The notes: generated by a model not told the origin, from the letters alone. 43,211 nt of DNA from JANNRW01 sp031401815 (GCA_031401815.1 JANNRW010000375.1:1-43211), one strand, 5' to 3'. Positions 30,947 through 40,800 are shown, counted from the first letter of the stretch. Numbers and translations: made by a program.

Positions 30947-31535
30947 GCAGTTTAAAAAATGTTTTCCCCGGAATTCTGAGCCGGAAGAGTGGACTGAAGC
31001 AATTAACCAGATGCTGCCTAAGTACGAGATTAATTCCCAGTTGAGAGTTATTCATTTCCTTACACAGTGGGGGCATGAAACCGCAGGTTTTACCCGATTG
31101 GTTGAGAACCTGAATTATGATGCTGCCGGTCTATTAAGAACCTGGCCAAAGCGATTTAACGCGGAGAGTGCGAAGGAGTATGCCCATAATCCGCAAGCTA
31201 TTGCCAGTAAGGTTTATGCGAACAGGCTTGGTAATGGCACAGAGGAAAGCGGGGATGGATGGACTTACCGGGGTAGAGGTGCGCAGATTACCGGGAAGGA
31301 TAATTGTAAGGCTTTCGCTAAGGCTATAGGCCGTAGTTTGGATATGACAATTGATTATCTGATGACCAAGGCCGGAGCAATAGAGAGCGCCTGCTGGTTC
31401 TGGGATACGCGCAAACTAAATGCTATTGCTGATGCTGATGATGTGGAGGAGTTGACCAGGCGGATCAACGGTGGGTTGATTGGTCTGGATGATAGGAAGG
31501 AGTTGGCGGCGAGGATTGGCAAAGTATTTTCATAA
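30933..31535 (+). CDS. Endolysin, glycoside hydrolase family 19 (chitinase-like lysozyme)
   Basis: A 200-residue enzyme that cuts the glycan strands of peptidoglycan at lysis. GH19 signatures are present: LTQWGHETAGF with the catalytic Glu at residue 49, then YRGRGAQITGKDN and ACWFWDTRKLN. There is no signal peptide or SAR helix, so it needs a holin. ATG 30933 with AAGGAG upstream is preferred over an upstream in-frame start at 30858 that lies inside the zinc-ribbon gene. A holin candidate and a membrane-anchored protein follow. Confidence 0.85.
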   Translation: MILVEQFKKCFPRNSEPEEWTEAINQMLPKYEINSQLRVIHFLTQWGHETAGFTRLVENLNYDAAGLLRTWPKRFNAESAKEYAHNPQAIASKVYANRLGNGTEESGDGWTYRGRGAQITGKDNCKAFAKAIGRSLDMTIDYLMTKAGAIESACWFWDTRKLNAIADADDVEELTRRINGGLIGLDDRKELAARIGKVFS

Positions 31536-31557
31536 CAAAGAAAGAAGGAGGTTGAAT

Positions 31558-31806
31558 ATGTTCAGAAATAGTATTAATAATTTAATCCGGTCGGATAGGC
31601 CGGAGAGCCCTACAGATTTCGTGTTTATCGTGTTGGCGCTTATCTTGGCGGCGCTCTGGATTTATGCGACACAAAAACAGGTTCAGATCCCGCACTTTGA
31701 TGCGGTTGTGGCCTTTCTGGTTCTCTGTAAGGGTGTGAAAATTGCTGGTAACTGGCAGAAGTCGAAGTTTCCGCAATCTTCAGTCCCTGCTGAGACACCT
31801 CAATGA
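31558..31806 (+). CDS. Holin candidate (two hydrophobic segments)
   Basis: An 82-residue protein from ATG 31558, which has AAGGAGG eight bases upstream. Two hydrophobic helices (FVFIVLALILAALWIYA and FDAVVAFLVLCKGVKIA) are separated by a short turn, with charged ends. That is the class II holin layout, and the gene lies directly after the endolysin. Its stop overlaps the next ATG (ATGA). Confidence 0.65.
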   Translation: MFRNSINNLIRSDRPESPTDFVFIVLALILAALWIYATQKQVQIPHFDAVVAFLVLCKGVKIAGNWQKSKFPQSSVPAETPQ

Positions 31807-32432
31807 ACACTAAAGAGCAGGTCAAGAATGCGGCTGAACGGGTGAATATCACCATTCAGAACGTGCAGAGCAAGCCACGGTGGCAGCTGTATCTGGTTGG
31901 CAGCGTGATTCTGTTTATTGCCGTCTATTTTGTGTGGTGCAAGCTTTCTCCAAAACTGAAGTCTGTTGAAAACTTTGTGCCCGCGACAATAGCCGAGCCT
32001 GTTGAAAAGCTGCAAAAGGTGCCTATTGCGGTGAAGCAGGTATTTGTTTTTGATAAACTACAGGCTGGAAAGAAATTGGATATTCCGATAGCGGAGGCAA
32101 GCGACAGGCATGAACAGATTATTGATGCTGTTGATGTCAGGCCGGGAGCAAAGGCTGTTGGCTCTCGGGTTGTGACGTTTTATAATTCGACAACAGGACA
32201 GACTCACTCGGTTGTTAAGGATATTCCAAGGTCGCTTATGTCGTTTGAGCGGGGGAATGAATTGGGGATCGGTTACGGTTTGAGCCGTGATGGGCAAATG
32301 TACGCTGTCAGGCTACGAAGGGATATTGCCAGGGGTGGCAGCGTTTATCTGCTGGGAGAGATTGAAGGGAGTCAGTCATCTGTGAGAGGGATGGAGGGTC
32401 GGGTATCTGCCTGGGCGGTTTACCGCTGGTGA
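31803..32432 (+). CDS. Membrane-anchored periplasmic protein, spanin-like by position
   Basis: A 209-residue protein with a cytoplasmic N-terminus, one transmembrane helix (LYLVGSVILFIAVYFVW, residues about 30-46) and a periplasmic domain of about 160 residues with mixed alpha/beta character (SRVVTFYNSTTGQTHSVV, GYGLSRDGQMYAVRLRRD). Topology and place at the end of the lysis cassette fit an inner-membrane spanin, but the usual coiled coil is missing, so the role is uncertain. It is the last prophage gene before the att site. Confidence 0.55.
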   Translation: MNTKEQVKNAAERVNITIQNVQSKPRWQLYLVGSVILFIAVYFVWCKLSPKLKSVENFVPATIAEPVEKLQKVPIAVKQVFVFDKLQAGKKLDIPIAEASDRHEQIIDAVDVRPGAKAVGSRVVTFYNSTTGQTHSVVKDIPRSLMSFERGNELGIGYGLSRDGQMYAVRLRRDIARGGSVYLLGEIEGSQSSVRGMEGRVSAWAVYRW

Positions 32433-32519
32433 TAGATTAGTAAACCCACTTCGGAACTTGTCATTTTTTCAACGCTGCAATAAGCTGGAATCATTCAATA
32501 AAAAAAGAAACAGGCAAAG

Positions 32520-32574
32520 TTCAGGTTCTTGTGCTCGCAAGGGTGTGCTGGTTCGAGTCCAGTCTTCGGCACCA
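32520..32574 (+). other. Prophage attachment site: 3' half of tRNA-Leu(CAG)
   Basis: Reading 5' to 3': an anticodon-loop remnant TTCAGGT with CAG at 32522-32524, the 3' anticodon strand TCTTG, a long variable arm typical of tRNA-Leu (GCTCGCAAGGGT region), a T arm with GCTGG (32547-32551), loop TTCGAGT and CCAGT, then acceptor strand CTTCGGC, A and CCA (32572-32574). The bases left of about 32520 do not continue a tRNA 5' half, so the gene is cut in or near the anticodon loop. Insertion of temperate phages at the tRNA 3' half is standard. An intact tRNA-Leu should lie at the other prophage end. Confidence 0.85.
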
Positions 32575-32622
32575 AAAATTATGACCTGTCTGCTTTCGGA
32601 CGGTTATTTAAGGCTGTTTAAG

Positions 32623-32671
32623 GGCCTTTCTCGACAAAATATATTTAGTTCGTCGAGGAAGGCCTTTTTTT
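32623..32671 (+). terminator. Rho-independent (bidirectional-type) terminator after the tRNA-Leu fragment
   Basis: A 13-bp stem, GGCCTTTCTCGAC (32623-32635) with GTCGAGGAAGGCC (32652-32664) and one G-T pair, has a 16-nt loop and is followed by a run of seven T. Its original job was probably to end the tRNA-Leu transcript; now it also stops prophage readthrough into the cytochrome genes. Confidence 0.85.
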
Positions 32672-32873
32672 ACCCGAAGCTCTTTTTCAAATCACTGCTA
32701 ATTGACCGAAGGATATGTTTATATCGCAACCTGTAGTCAGATGTTATCTCTCAAATAAACACGCTTTAATCATATTTAAGTTTATGTGGGTAAAAAATGC
32801 CACAAACAACAGGATGTTACGAAGGGGTCGCGTCCGAAAAAAGCTTACATTAATTGCCAGTTTTGGCCATTGA

Positions 32874-32890
32874 TTGGCGTGTTTATTGCA
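32874..32890 (+). promoter_or_regulatory. Sigma-54 (RpoN) -24/-12 promoter for the cytochrome gene
   Basis: TTGGCGTG (32874-32881), four bases, then TTGCA (32886-32890). The invariant GG (32876-32877) and GC (32888-32889) are separated by exactly 10 nt, as RpoN promoters require, and the match to TTGGCACG-N4-TTGCW is close. Transcription should start near 32901, giving a leader of about 90 nt. RpoN needs an enhancer-binding activator; none is in the window. Confidence 0.7.
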
Positions 32891-32991
32891 TTTATGCCTA
32901 TATTTAATTCAAGCAGGCAGCTTCCTAAGTAAATTTGAGACAGTTTTTAAACATATTTTTATTGATAAATCAGGATGTGAGTGAGGTCACC

Positions 32992-35900
32992 ATGAATAAG
33001 ATAGTCGTCAAGAAGAACAGGGGCCTAAATATATTGGTGAAGTTTACTCTGGGCACTTTGTCAGCCTTGCTGGTAAGTGCGTTCATGTTTGAATCAGCCC
33101 TCGCTCTGGATAGACCTCTCTTGCACAATAGCAGCACATTGGGAACCAAATACGGAACATGGGGCCGCGACAAGGGGTGCAACTGGTGTCATTCCTCGTC
33201 AACACCCAATGTAAAGTCAATTGCTCAAACAGTTATTACTCCGAACGGACCACGCACTGTTATCTTTACCCTTATGACTACTACAATACCCGATCAAAAC
33301 ACCCTTACCGGCGGATTTGGTAATGATGCCCGTACGTATGGGGGGAATGGAGAGGGCGGATCAGCTAATATTTGCGAGGTTTGTCACCGCCAGACAACTT
33401 TCCATACTTACAGTGTTCCTGCACAGACAGGGCACTACAACAATCAGGATTGCATCAGATGTCACAATCATGGAAGGGGATTCAAGCCTGAATCTCATGA
33501 AGTGCCTTATTACGCAACCGCAGGTGTAGGCCATTCAACAACCTGCTCTACAGCTACCGGCTGCCATGCCAATATCAATTCTTCAGCACCTTACCCAACA
33601 GCCGGTTCTGCGCCTGATTGCCGCGCTTGCCATATTAAGGACGATCCAACTTCTGTCACCAACTGCGCCAGCTGTCATGGCGATGGAACAGCCAGCGGCA
33701 GGCCATCAGGCTCTGTCGCTCCGGATAGAGCCGGAAGCCATGCCGAACATACAGCTATTTCCGGAGTTACCTGTGCCACCTGCCATAACCCTGGAGGAAC
33801 CGGCGGTAATGCAGATCATGGCAAGGGAAACAGAGGCGTAAACGCAGCGCTAGTCAACCTGACATCCTCTTTTGGCTGGAATAACGGCGATTCTACCTGT
33901 TCCACCGCCTCCTGCCATTCCAGCCCATATGCATCTGGTACAATAACTTCCCCGCCATGGGGTACCGACGCTAACTGCGGAGCATGCCACAAAGGTACCC
34001 CCGGCGATTTTCTTGGTAACGGCGCACCAGGGACAGGCAGCCACAGCGTGCATATGGCAATTGCCGAGATAGCCTGCAATAATTGCCATGCTGGTGCTGC
34101 AAGTGGTGTTACCGGTGGTAATCATCACGATAATGGTTTTATAAATGTTACCAGTGGCTATCCGGTTACTGCAAAACATGCAGCCGGTACCTATACAGGA
34201 ACATGCAGTACAGCGTCCTGCCATGCCAACATCTATGGACCAGGTTTCAGTACTACTCCGGTATGGGGTACAGTTGCCCACTGCGCAGCCTGCCATAATG
34301 GCACTCCAGGTTTATTCCAGCTCTATGGCGCCCCGGCGACCGGTAGTCATGCCAAACACCTCGAAGCGCCGGTATCTGCTACCTGCGGCAATTGCCATGA
34401 CGGTGCAGTTAGTGGCACCAGTGGCGGCAGCTCACACAGAAACAACAGCATTGACGTGACAAACGACTATACCGGTTCGCCGGTCACAAAACATACTTCA
34501 GGAACTTATACAGGTTCTTGTCAGAACGCAGCCTGTCATGCCAGTCCCTATGCAGCTAACACCATAGTTTCACCGCTCTGGGGGGCTGAAGTAGGGTGTG
34601 CGGCCTGCCACACAGCCGAGGGTCTGTTCCAGAACAGTACCGGTCATCCAAGGACCGGTAGCCACAGCAAGCATATGGCTCTGAATGCTGCTGCCTGTAA
34701 CCAGTGCCATGCTGGTGCGGTTAAAGGAGTAAATCCTGGTACTCGTCATTTGAATACTTTTGTTAACGTAACCGGTGGCTACTCTACCCCATCTGTTACC
34801 AAACATCCTGTAGGAACATATAGCGGTACCTGTGCAAACAGCTGTCATACAAACGGCAACGGAGTTGACCTTGCGTCCCCGAGATGGGGTGTGGCAATGT
34901 CTGCAAACTGTAGCGGGTGCCACGGCGGTGCTTCAAATGTCACTCCTGTAACGGCAATTCTTGCAACTGGCAAGCATCGTTCACACATGAACAATATCTC
35001 AACACTTGGCAAGGGGAACAATCTCAAATGCGCAGAGTGTCACGCCAAAACAGTTTCTCTGGCCAGTAACATACAAGTCACCAATAACTCCACTCATGTC
35101 AACTTGCTAAAAGATTACTCCGGTGTCAAGGCAGGCGGCAGCGACAAATACAGCGTAGCGACCAAGATCTGTTCCAATGTTTATTGCCATAGCAGTGGTC
35201 AAGCTCTTCCTGTCTACACAAATATGACCGGATCCAAAATTTGGACTGGCGACGCCAAATTTGACTGCAACGGTTGCCATGGCAACTACCCGGGTCAACC
35301 CAACTACTTTGGAGCTCCAAACTATCCCAACAAATATCAGGGAACCCTTGCAACAGCTAACAGTCATGAACGTCACACCGTTGTTGCCGGCGACACCAAC
35401 TCTACCGCATGTGCCAAATGTCACGTAACATCGGTTGACGCCTCAGTACCCAACAAGTTCAGGGATTACTCATCAACGCACCTGAACATGTCACGTGATA
35501 TTGCCTACCGCTATACCTTTGCCGGGTACTCTGAAGTATATAATACAACCTTGAAGAGCTGTGCAACTTACTGCCACAGCAACGTTCAGACCCCTGGAGT
35601 GGTTGGTGGTCCGGCAACCTACTACTCGAAACCTGCCTGGGGTGACAACAACACAATGACCTGCTCAAGCTGTCACCGTGACATCTCGACACTTGCAGAA
35701 AATCCTGCAGACCTGACCTTCGGCAGTCACCGCCGACATGTTGCTTTTACCAATCTCACAAGCGGCAATGCCGGTGCAGGTTATGACTGTTCCCTCTGCC
35801 ACGGCGCAGCATACAGCGCTACAGCAGCCGATACCCCTACACATGCCAATGGTGCCATTAATCTTCCCTTTACCGGTAAGGGAGCAGGCACCACTTACAG

Positions 35901-37731
35901 CCAGGGTTCAGCCAGTCTTCCAGGAAATGGATATGGTACCTGTTCAACCAGCAAGTGCCACGGCAGGGGGGTTAGAAACTGGGGTATCAGCACGACCATT
36001 CATGTCTGTGAAAAGTGTCACGGTTCGGCCAATACCGCCATCAATCAGGGTCAATTCAAGGATACCGGCGGCAGTCCGACCGGTAACTACGCCGGGAGTC
36101 ACGTTTCCCACATGGCCAGCACCCATAACCTTATGGCACCTATTCAGTGCTCTGAATGTCATGTCGTACCTGCCAATCTAAACAGTTTCAATCATATGTC
36201 CAGTATGCCGGCGAATCTGACATGGGGACCTCTCTCTACCCGTAACAGCGTAATTCGCGGCTATACAAGTGCTGTAGCAATACCTATGGCACCCCAGTAT
36301 GTCTATGGACAGGCAGGCTCCCCAGGAACCTGTAACAACACGTACTGTCATTCGGGTGTAAAGTATAAGAACATCTCCAGCGGTGCAATAACCCCTCAGG
36401 GTAAAAAGCCAAGTCCCAAGTGGAACGACCCTGGCTACCTCGGAGGTACAGGTTGCGATACCTGCCATGGCTATCCGCCGTCCGGAACTCATCCGCAGAG
36501 CAACAGCTGCAGCGCCTGTCATGACCATGTCAGCCAATCCAACCTGAGCATGGAAGACAAGTCAAAGCACCTGAATGGCGTGGTCAATACAACTGTTGAC
36601 GAATGCCTCGGCTGCCATTCATCCACCGGCTGTTCTGAAGCTGATGAATTAGCTGGAAAATGTTTCAACAGGAAGCTGGTCGGTGCCCACAACACCCATA
36701 CCGATGTTGAACTGTTCCTTGCCGGCAAAAAACTCTCCACCAACGACTATATTGATGCTGCCTGGATTTACAGTATCAAGTACCGGAAGGGTTTCCCGCA
36801 GTTTGCCTGTGGTTTCTGCCATCCAATGGATGTCGGTCTTCACAAGAACGGCGTGATTGAACTCGACCTTAATCCGAACAACGCTCTCCGAGGTTCTGTA
36901 AAGACCAAGAACAAGGATGGTGGCCCATGGGTCATTGAACGTCATACACAGACAGTTGTATGTAATAACGTTTATTGCCACAGCAGCGGCTATGTTTCCG
37001 ATAAAACCAACCAGTATCAGTTCCAGAAGACACCGGACTGGTACTTCTCAGACAAGAATGCCGGGGCAAGTGCCTTTGATGGTGTCGACAACTGTGCCCA
37101 GTGTCATGGCAACTCGCCCAATACACTATCTATAACATTCGAAAACAGGACATCTTCCAAGGAAGGGTCATCAGCCCATGCCCGACATGTTGTTGGCAAC
37201 CACTACAAGGATGTTTTCGATGGCTACTCCGGCAAACTGGCATATGCTGGCGCCCCGGGCTCCGGAGCTGTACACGGTGATCCGAGTACCTCGACAAATT
37301 TCAATTGCAACCTCTGTCACTACAACACAGTCAGAGATGCTTTCAACGATCTGGGGAGCACCTGCAATACTTGTCATAAGTCCTCAGGTGGTACAATTCC
37401 GGGTGGTCTCAAAGGATCGCTCCGCGTCTACTCCTCTGTAGATAACAAGAACCATGTCAACGGAAATGTTGACATATCCTTTATCCAGCCGTTCCAGATC
37501 AGATCCAAGGCTCAGCTCCGCAACAGCATCAGTTCTGTCCAGTCAGTCTACACGAGCTGGACAAGGGTCAAGGGTTACAAAACCTATAGCTCTAACGACA
37601 TCTCACGGAGTACCCCGAGTTACGTAGGTGGCACATGCTCTACTGCCTCCTGCCATAACGGGACATTGATGGAGTGGCGTACCAAAGGGCCTCTAAGCTG
37701 TTCCGCATGCCATGTCGGGCTGCCACAGTAA
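32992..37731 (+). CDS. Giant multiheme c-type cytochrome (mixed CxxCH/CxxxxCH)
   Basis: A 1579-residue exported protein. ATG 32992 has GAGGT upstream; an open frame to 32935 lacks a site. The signal peptide ends about residue 38 (ESALALD). I count 28 CxxCH, eight CxxxxCH, two CxxxCH and one CxxxxxCH motif, about 39 potential heme sites, alternating as in the GSU-type CxxxxCH...CxxCH domain of Geobacter. Many distal His and SH-x-x-H segments follow the motifs. Roughly residues 300-640 consist of about four 104-residue repeats. Very large multiheme chains at or beyond the outer membrane carry electrons to extracellular acceptors in these bacteria, so this is a probable periplasmic or extracellular conduit. 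The final localisation is not shown by sequence. Confidence 0.85.
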   Translation: MNKIVVKKNRGLNILVKFTLGTLSALLVSAFMFESALALDRPLLHNSSTLGTKYGTWGRDKGCNWCHSSSTPNVKSIAQTVITPNGPRTVIFTLMTTTIPDQNTLTGGFGNDARTYGGNGEGGSANICEVCHRQTTFHTYSVPAQTGHYNNQDCIRCHNHGRGFKPESHEVPYYATAGVGHSTTCSTATGCHANINSSAPYPTAGSAPDCRACHIKDDPTSVTNCASCHGDGTASGRPSGSVAPDRAGSHAEHTAISGVTCATCHNPGGTGGNADHGKGNRGVNAALVNLTSSFGWNNGDSTCSTASCHSSPYASGTITSPPWGTDANCGACHKGTPGDFLGNGAPGTGSHSVHMAIAEIACNNCHAGAASGVTGGNHHDNGFINVTSGYPVTAKHAAGTYTGTCSTASCHANIYGPGFSTTPVWGTVAHCAACHNGTPGLFQLYGAPATGSHAKHLEAPVSATCGNCHDGAVSGTSGGSSHRNNSIDVTNDYTGSPVTKHTSGTYTGSCQNAACHASPYAANTIVSPLWGAEVGCAACHTAEGLFQNSTGHPRTGSHSKHMALNAAACNQCHAGAVKGVNPGTRHLNTFVNVTGGYSTPSVTKHPVGTYSGTCANSCHTNGNGVDLASPRWGVAMSANCSGCHGGASNVTPVTAILATGKHRSHMNNISTLGKGNNLKCAECHAKTVSLASNIQVTNNSTHVNLLKDYSGVKAGGSDKYSVATKICSNVYCHSSGQALPVYTNMTGSKIWTGDAKFDCNGCHGNYPGQPNYFGAPNYPNKYQGTLATANSHERHTVVAGDTNSTACAKCHVTSVDASVPNKFRDYSSTHLNMSRDIAYRYTFAGYSEVYNTTLKSCATYCHSNVQTPGVVGGPATYYSKPAWGDNNTMTCSSCHRDISTLAENPADLTFGSHRRHVAFTNLTSGNAGAGYDCSLCHGAAYSATAADTPTHANGAINLPFTGKGAGTTYSQGSASLPGNGYGTCSTSKCHGRGVRNWGISTTIHVCEKCHGSANTAINQGQFKDTGGSPTGNYAGSHVSHMASTHNLMAPIQCSECHVVPANLNSFNHMSSMPANLTWGPLSTRNSVIRGYTSAVAIPMAPQYVYGQAGSPGTCNNTYCHSGVKYKNISSGAITPQGKKPSPKWNDPGYLGGTGCDTCHGYPPSGTHPQSNSCSACHDHVSQSNLSMEDKSKHLNGVVNTTVDECLGCHSSTGCSEADELAGKCFNRKLVGAHNTHTDVELFLAGKKLSTNDYIDAAWIYSIKYRKGFPQFACGFCHPMDVGLHKNGVIELDLNPNNALRGSVKTKNKDGGPWVIERHTQTVVCNNVYCHSSGYVSDKTNQYQFQKTPDWYFSDKNAGASAFDGVDNCAQCHGNSPNTLSITFENRTSSKEGSSAHARHVVGNHYKDVFDGYSGKLAYAGAPGSGAVHGDPSTSTNFNCNLCHYNTVRDAFNDLGSTCNTCHKSSGGTIPGGLKGSLRVYSSVDNKNHVNGNVDISFIQPFQIRSKAQLRNSISSVQSVYTSWTRVKGYKTYSSNDISRSTPSYVGGTCSTASCHNGTLMEWRTKGPLSCSACHVGLPQ
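33898..35000 (+). repeat. Internal ~104-residue repeats in the first cytochrome
   Basis: Equivalent first cysteines occur at 33898, 34204, 34519 and 34831, that is every 102-105 codons. Each unit runs CxxxxCH, a proline- and tryptophan-rich WGT/WGA turn, CxxCH with GTPG, a TGSH-x-x-H segment and CxxCH. The last unit is modified (CxxxCH). Repetition suggests a regularly stacked heme chain that grew by tandem duplication. Confidence 0.75.
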
Positions 37732-37742
37732 GGAGAAATGTT

Positions 37743-37820
37743 ATGGATTGCATGCAGAATAACCAGACACTAAATAATCAAATTTGTGCAAAGGCGGGTG
37801 AATGCGCATGGGAAAAATAA
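37743..37820 (+). CDS. Possible leader peptide overlapping the second cytochrome start
   Basis: A 25-codon ORF with a strong AAGGAG eight bases upstream. It ends at TAA 37818, inside the following gene in another frame. The second cytochrome itself has only a weak ribosome-binding site, so ribosomes ending here could restart on its ATG, coupling translation. Alternatively this is a chance ORF. Confidence 0.35.
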   Translation: MDCMQNNQTLNNQICAKAGECAWEK

Positions 37821-40800
37821 TCGTGAAAAACATCAGTTACATGGGCTGGAAGGCGAGAATTGGTCTGATTGCGATATTTACCTTGCTCATCAGTTTATTC
37901 ATCTATGATGGCCTGTATCGGGCGAGGGGATCGATTGCGACTGTTGTGACCGGCACTGCCTGGCAGTCAGTCCATGCCGCAGCGCCTGCCGCAGCAGTGG
38001 GCAAGAACAATAACTATGTGGTCACCTCCTCAGCAGGGTATACTCCAGCCGCCGGTTCAAGCCGACTTCTGCTGGTTTCTGTATACTACGAGCTTGTAAC
38101 AGCCTCAATGCCGAATAACGGCATGACAGTTACCTATGGTGGTGCCACCGTAAATCCAATAGTGACAACTACAGGAACTGCCAGAACTGCGCATGTATGG
38201 CTGGGATACGTGGCAGATGCCAATATACCGGCGGGCAGCTCCACTGTAACGGCTACTTATACAAGGAACAGTGTCGCAACCACCGTTTCATCCGTCGCGA
38301 TAAAGGTCGGTACCTATAACGGCGTAGATCAGGGCTCTCCAATTGTCGGTTCCACTGTAAACCAGGCTGCTAATGTTACTGTTGCCGGTGCTGCAGCAGT
38401 CAGCTACGTAACCGGCGGTAAAACGGTCGTCGCAACGAGCAACGGCGGCGTAACTGCTACACCTGCCTATACTGCTACACCTACGCTCACTACAAATGCA
38501 GGCGCAACAAGCACAACCGGCCAATCTGCATATATTGCCGAAACAGCAGCACATGCTTCATCGAGCAGCGGTACTGTTTCGATCACCTATTCCGGTACAA
38601 CTACTGCTAACTCAACTATTGCTGTTGCATCTCTGCGACCCGCCGTAACTACCCTGGGCATCGGCATTAACGGTACCAGCGCAAATGTTGCACCAGGAGC
38701 AGCCAACCAGAAGCTGGGCGGGTTCTCTCTTGTCACCGGCTCTGCCGGCACCACCGACTCCATTACTGACCTTACTGTGACTACAACCGGCTACAATGCC
38801 ATCGGCAGTATCAGCATCTGGAATGAGGCCGGTAGCACTCAGTACTTCACAACGGTTAACAATCCGGCATCGAACACCATAGCTTTTAGCGGCGGCACGC
38901 CGCTTCCGGTCACCAGCACTGCTGCCAACTTCAAGATACAGGTAACGTACAAGACAAGGGGAGGTGGTGCACCGTCCGGTTTGACCTCCACAACAGCATA
39001 CGTTTCCGCTTTAACGTCGACCAACACACTTGCCGGTTCCGACAGTGCTGAAACCACCCTGACACTCAGTAACGTCCATGCGGCCTCAACCTGGGGAACC
39101 TGTACGGCATCAGATAATCAGGTGCTCCTCAACTGGACCAAAGGGACTGGCACCCAGAGCCTCATTATCGTTCGCTACACCAATGCCGCTTCCGATACCA
39201 CCAAACCGGTCGACGGGAATACCTACACGGTTGGCACTGGCTTCGGCACCGGCGGAACAATCCGCTACAACGGCGCCGGTACTACCTACACCGATACCAG
39301 CGGTGTTGTTAACGGCACTACCTACTATTACAAGATTTTTGAATATGACACCTACAATAACTATTACAACGCATCTGATGTCTGGACACCTGCCCTGACA
39401 CCGGTTACATCCGATCCGGAACCCCCGGTTGTTGCTCCCGGTTTTGCAGCTTCAACTCCTGTAAATACAGTCAACATCCCGATCACAGACGGCTCCTTCT
39501 TTGCAACTGATGTGGGTTCAGGTGTTGCAGGCTATTTTATAACATTGAATGCGACCCCCCCATCTGCCGGGGCAGGAGGGTGGTCAGCCTCACCGCATAC
39601 TACGTTTACCGTTGCCGGCGAGGGTGTATACACTCTCTACCCCTGGGCAAAGGACGCAGCCAGTCAGGTCTCTGCTGTATATTCTGCGCCATTGACTGTG
39701 ACGGTTGACCTTACAAAACCAACGGTCACTGCTTTTTCTGTTACATATGACTATGTACCCGGAAGTGCGGTCAAAACCTTCCAGATACCTGTCGGATCAT
39801 TTACTGGATCAGACACGGGTGGATCAGGGCTCAATGCATATATGATCACCACAACTGCGACAGCACCGGCAAATAACGATCCAAACTGGCTGGGATCTCC
39901 TCCGGCCAGCTACACGGTAGTGAGTGATAATGATTACACACTCTATCCCTGGGTCAGGGACGCTGCCGGTAATGTCTCAAATCTGTTCGGCTCCCCGCGT
40001 ACAGTTAAAGTTGATACAACGCCCCCGTCAGGTATGTTGCCAAGTTCACCTGCTGATGAAGCGATAGACCTTCCTCAGGCAACTTCTGTCTCTTCCACGC
40101 CTGCTACTGACGGTAGCGGCGTCGGCGGCATTCTTTACCAGTTTCAGCTCGACGGCGACGACGCCTCAAGCATTAACAGTGGCTGGCAGGCAAGCACCAC
40201 ATATTCACCTTCACTTGTCAAGGGTGTTCGTTATGTCTGGAAGGTCAAGGCCAAGGATAATCTGGGGCTCGAGTCCGCATACTCAACTCCTCGATCGTTT
40301 ACAATCATCGCCCCCTGCGTTCGAAACAATCCGACTCTTACCCTGCTAACCACATCTGGTGGTATCGCCAAGACAATTACAGCTTTTGAAGGTACTGCTG
40401 ATTATGAACTCAAGATCTGGAACAATGATACAGGGGACTGTGGTTCTACTACCTTCAACCTCTCTCTTGCAGATGTTGTCCCAGGCGATTATACCGGCCA
40501 TTTTCTCCCTACTGTCTTTACTGAGAATTCATTGACAACCATTGCGGTAAACCTGCCAACCGGCGGCACCAGCACCAAGGTGGTGCAAGCCAAATCAGCG
40601 CCGGATGAGGATACCGGTGTCATGAGTACTACTGCAACTGCTGCTGCAGATCCTAACCATCAGGCACAGACAACCGGTTTTGTCCAGACAACGCTTAATG
40701 TTGTTACCTGCGTTGCCAAAACTCCGCTCCTCATCGTAGGCCCTGATTCCGGCTATGTAAACCGGGCAGGTAAATTTGTCTACACGATTACTGTCAAAAA

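Larger units (their letters stand above)
1..32574 (+). mobile_element. Prophage (podovirus-like), right-hand portion including one attachment site
   Basis: All genes from the left edge to about 32432 point the same way and follow virion-assembly order: scaffold, capsid, connectors, nozzle, fibres, ejected proteins, giant polyvalent protein, lysis. The region stops at a 3' tRNA-Leu fragment ending in CCA, after which the gene content changes to host cytochromes. A giant ejected-type protein, short-tail components and no tape-measure or sheath gene point to a podovirus resembling the Bcep22/BcepC6B type, from family knowledge rather than a search. Integrase, repressor, replication, terminase and portal are not in the window and should lie to the left. 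Confidence 0.9.
32575..32991 (+). other. Host intergenic region between att site and cytochrome gene
   Basis: About 417 nt with no supported gene. It contains the terminator at 32623-32671, AT-rich sequence, the sigma-54-type promoter at 32874-32890 and a roughly 90-nt leader. Short ORFs crossing the att fragment and the terminator have no ribosome-binding site and are not considered real. I found no riboswitch fold by eye. Confidence 0.6.

Noticed and set aside
32458..32736. Plus-strand ORF running through the tRNA fragment and terminator
   Set aside because: It spans the att site and a terminator hairpin, and the encoded sequence is the translation of structural RNA sequence; no upstream ribosome-binding site.
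32672..32991. Possible cyclic-dinucleotide riboswitch upstream of the cytochrome
   Set aside because: Such riboswitches precede some Geobacter cytochromes, but the characteristic conserved core could not be found by eye in this leader.
33850..34296. Minus-strand cysteine-rich ORF opposite the first cytochrome
   Set aside because: It mirrors the repetitive GC-biased heme codons of the real gene; no ribosome-binding site and no sensible domain. The same applies to the other minus-strand ORFs across 33000-42600.
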